A DNA stretch of 64,000 nt from assembly GCA_018820395.1 (NCBI GenBank), contig JAHJOG010000263.1:1-64000 (forward strand). The letters run 5' to 3'. The notes beneath the pieces were generated by a model. That model ran no database searches. It was given only the letters and a program-made list of their open reading frames with translations, and had not been told where the DNA came from. This document shows positions 61,835-64,000 of this stretch, one piece after another. Source of the DNA: Gammaproteobacteria bacterium. Lineage in GTDB: Bacteria; Pseudomonadota; Gammaproteobacteria; Burkholderiales; Burkholderiaceae_C. The position numbers and the translations under genes were made by a program. Numbering within the stretch: the first letter of the stretch is position 1; each line of letters begins with the position of its first letter.

Positions 61835-62676
61835 GCGACGGCGAATCGATCGACCCCATCCAACCCGCCGAGCCGACAGACGTGGTCCGGATCCAGAAGC
61901 TCTGGACCGTGTTCGAAACGCCGGAGGGCGATCAGGTGGTGCACCGCGATCTCGACCTGACGATTCGCCAAGGCGAGCTGTTGTCGCTGGTGGGCGGATC
62001 GGGCACCGGCAAGACGGTGCTGCTGCGCCAGATCCTCGGGCTCGAGCATCCGGCCAAGGGCGAGATCAGCGTGCTTGGGCGGCCGCCGGGCCAACTGGGC
62101 GCGATGGGCGCGGCGAACGTGGGCATGCTGTTCCAGCACGGCGCGCTCTTCTCCGCGTTCAGCGTGCTGGAGAACATCGCCTTTCCGCTGCGCGAACTCA
62201 AGCTGATGCCCGATGACCTGATTCGCGATGCCGCGCTGGTCAAGCTGCAGATGGTGGGCCTCGAAGCGCACCATGCCACGCGGCGGCCGGCCGACTTGTC
62301 GGGCGGGATGATCAAGCGCGTGGCGCTCGCCAGGGCGCTGATCATGGACCCTCCGCTGCTGCTGCTGGACGAGCCCACCGCAGGGCTCGACCCAGAGGGC
62401 GCCGACGAATTCTGCGACCTGCTCGGGGGGCTGCATCGCGAGCTCGGGCTCACGGTCGTCATGGTCACGCACGACCTCGACACGTTGTTCGATCTGAGCA
62501 CGCGCATCGCCGTGCTGGCCGATCAGCGCGTGATCGTCGCCGGGACGGCGCGCGAGGTGATCGCCTACCCGCACCCCTTCATTCAAAACTACTTTCTCGG
62601 CGGACGCGGCCAGCGTGCCATGGAAGCGCTGCACGTTCCTCGCGCGCGCGACACCGCCTCATCGAAACAAGGGTAA
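61831..62676 (+). CDS. mlaF: MlaF-like ABC ATP-binding protein
   Basis: VGGSGTGKTVLLRQILGLEHPAKGEI, LSGGMIKRVALARAL, LLLLDEPTAGLDP. Confidence 0.92.
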   Translation: MSDGESIDPIQPAEPTDVVRIQKLWTVFETPEGDQVVHRDLDLTIRQGELLSLVGGSGTGKTVLLRQILGLEHPAKGEISVLGRPPGQLGAMGAANVGMLFQHGALFSAFSVLENIAFPLRELKLMPDDLIRDAALVKLQMVGLEAHHATRRPADLSGGMIKRVALARALIMDPPLLLLDEPTAGLDPEGADEFCDLLGGLHRELGLTVVMVTHDLDTLFDLSTRIAVLADQRVIVAGTAREVIAYPHPFIQNYFLGGRGQRAMEALHVPRARDTASSKQG

Positions 62677-62680
62677 CGCC

Positions 62681-63667
62681 ATGGAAAACAAAGCACATGC
62701 CATTGCCGCCGGCGCCTTCGTGCTCGGACTGATCGGCTTGCTGGTCGCGCTGGTGGTCTGGCTCACGCACGACAACACCGTCCGCAACACGTACGAGCTT
62801 TCAACCCGCGACGCGGTGAGCGGGCTGCAGCCGCAGGCGACGGTGCGCTACCGAGGCATCTCGGTCGGCCGCGTCACGTCGATCGACTTCGACCCAAAAG
62901 TCAAGGGCAACGTGCGGGTGCGCATTTCGGTCGACGAGCGGGTCCCGCTCACCACCTCGACCTTCGCCACGCTGAGCTACCAGGGCGTGACCGGGCTGGC
63001 CTTCATCGCGCTGGACGACAAGGGCGAATCGCAGGTGTCGCTCAAACCCGATGAAAACAACCCACCGCGCATTCCGCTGCGGCCGTCGCTCCTGGCGCAA
63101 CTGCAGGATCGGGGCGAGGTCATCATCGACCGCGTGGACGACGTGACGCGCCGCGCCAGCGTGCTGCTGGGGGACGACAACCAGAAGCGCATCGCCGACG
63201 CGCTGGAGAACATCGCGCAGGCGGCGGCCAGTGCCAATCACCTCACGAAGTCGCTCGAAGCCACGGTCAACACGGGGCTCAACCCGACGCTTGCCGCCCT
63301 GCCTCCGCTGGTGGACCGCACCAAGGACACCATGGCCTCGCTCAAGAAGGCCGCAAGCGATGTCTCGCGCGCAGCGAGCAACTTCAACACCACCGTCGCG
63401 AAACTCAATGCCAAGGACGGCGCGATCGATCGCCTGGGCGACGGCACCAAGGCGCTGTCGCAGGCGGTCGAGACCTTCAGCACGGCCACACTGCCGCGCG
63501 TGAATCAGGTCGCCGACGACACGTCGCGCGCGCTGCGCCGCGTGGGCCGCGCGGCCGACGGTTTGACCGATAACCCTCAGTCGTTGCTGTTCGGCTCCGG
63601 CGGCGTCAACGCAGGTCCGGGCGAGCCCGGCTTTTCGCCGCCCGCGGCGGCAGCGGCCCGTCCCTGA
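62681..63667 (+). CDS. mlaD: MlaD/MCE-family protein
   Basis: Single N-terminal TM then MCE domain: VSGLQPQATVRYRGISVGRVTSIDFDP. Confidence 0.9.
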   Translation: MENKAHAIAAGAFVLGLIGLLVALVVWLTHDNTVRNTYELSTRDAVSGLQPQATVRYRGISVGRVTSIDFDPKVKGNVRVRISVDERVPLTTSTFATLSYQGVTGLAFIALDDKGESQVSLKPDENNPPRIPLRPSLLAQLQDRGEVIIDRVDDVTRRASVLLGDDNQKRIADALENIAQAAASANHLTKSLEATVNTGLNPTLAALPPLVDRTKDTMASLKKAASDVSRAASNFNTTVAKLNAKDGAIDRLGDGTKALSQAVETFSTATLPRVNQVADDTSRALRRVGRAADGLTDNPQSLLFGSGGVNAGPGEPGFSPPAAAAARP

Positions 63668-63694
63668 ACTCCCTCGAAACCCCTGAAAGCACGC

Positions 63695-64000
63695 ATGAAC
63701 TCCCCACGCAAAGCCGCACTGGCTCGTGCAGCCATGCTGGCCGTGGCGCTGGTCGCCGGCTGCGGCGCGCTGCCGGACAAGCCGACCCGCGCCACGCTGT
63801 ACGACTTCGGGCCGGGTCCCAAGATCAGTTCGCCTTCAGCGACGAATGCGTCGCGCCTGCCGCCGATCGCTTTCGCCGAGATCGACGCGAGCCCACGCCT
63901 GGAAGGCACTCAGCTGCTGTATCGGCTCGGCTATGCCAATGCCAACGAACTGCGGCCTTACGGGCAGGCGCGCTGGAGTCTCGCGCCGGCGCAACTGCTG
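63695..64000 (+). CDS. ABC-type transport auxiliary lipoprotein (PqiC-like), truncated by window end
   Basis: MNSPRKAALARAAMLAVALVAGCGALPDKPTRATLYDFGP...; lipobox VAGC; follows mlaEFD. Confidence 0.78.
   Translation, partial: MNSPRKAALARAAMLAVALVAGCGALPDKPTRATLYDFGPGPKISSPSATNASRLPPIAFAEIDASPRLEGTQLLYRLGYANANELRPYGQARWSLAPAQLL

Overview
High-GC proteobacterial chromosome segment; gene content and style suggest a Comamonadaceae/Burkholderiales (Variovorax-like) organism (inference, not tested). Housekeeping blocks: ilvA 3' end, pckG, radA, rdgC, ilvE, xth-like, pyrE, gatCAB, mreBCD-mrdA, mlaEFD plus the start of an auxiliary lipoprotein gene. Accessory blocks: (i) a minus-strand homoprotocatechuate-type meta-cleavage operon (HpaR/G1/G2/E/F/H/I) whose ring-cleavage enzyme looks like a LigA/LigB pair; (ii) a compact flavin-halogenase-like + ketosynthase + chain-length-factor set; (iii) a ~16 kb ureide/biuret nitrogen-scavenging island (31.5-47.4 kb) with AtzF, AtzG, AtzE, a BiuH-like biuret hydrolase, a second cysteine hydrolase that may be a triuret hydrolase, a formamidase-like amidase, a TrzA/cytosine-deaminase-like amidohydrolase, two ABC importers and a GntR regulator. 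Two sigma-54-type promoters (one a perfect consensus match), with similar initially transcribed sequence, sit in front of its two halves. The island is followed by a BrnT/BrnA toxin-antitoxin locus in which the toxin carries one in-frame nonsense codon while the antitoxin is intact. No rRNA, tRNA or CRISPR array was seen. All family calls come from reading the translations and recalled motifs; no database search was run.
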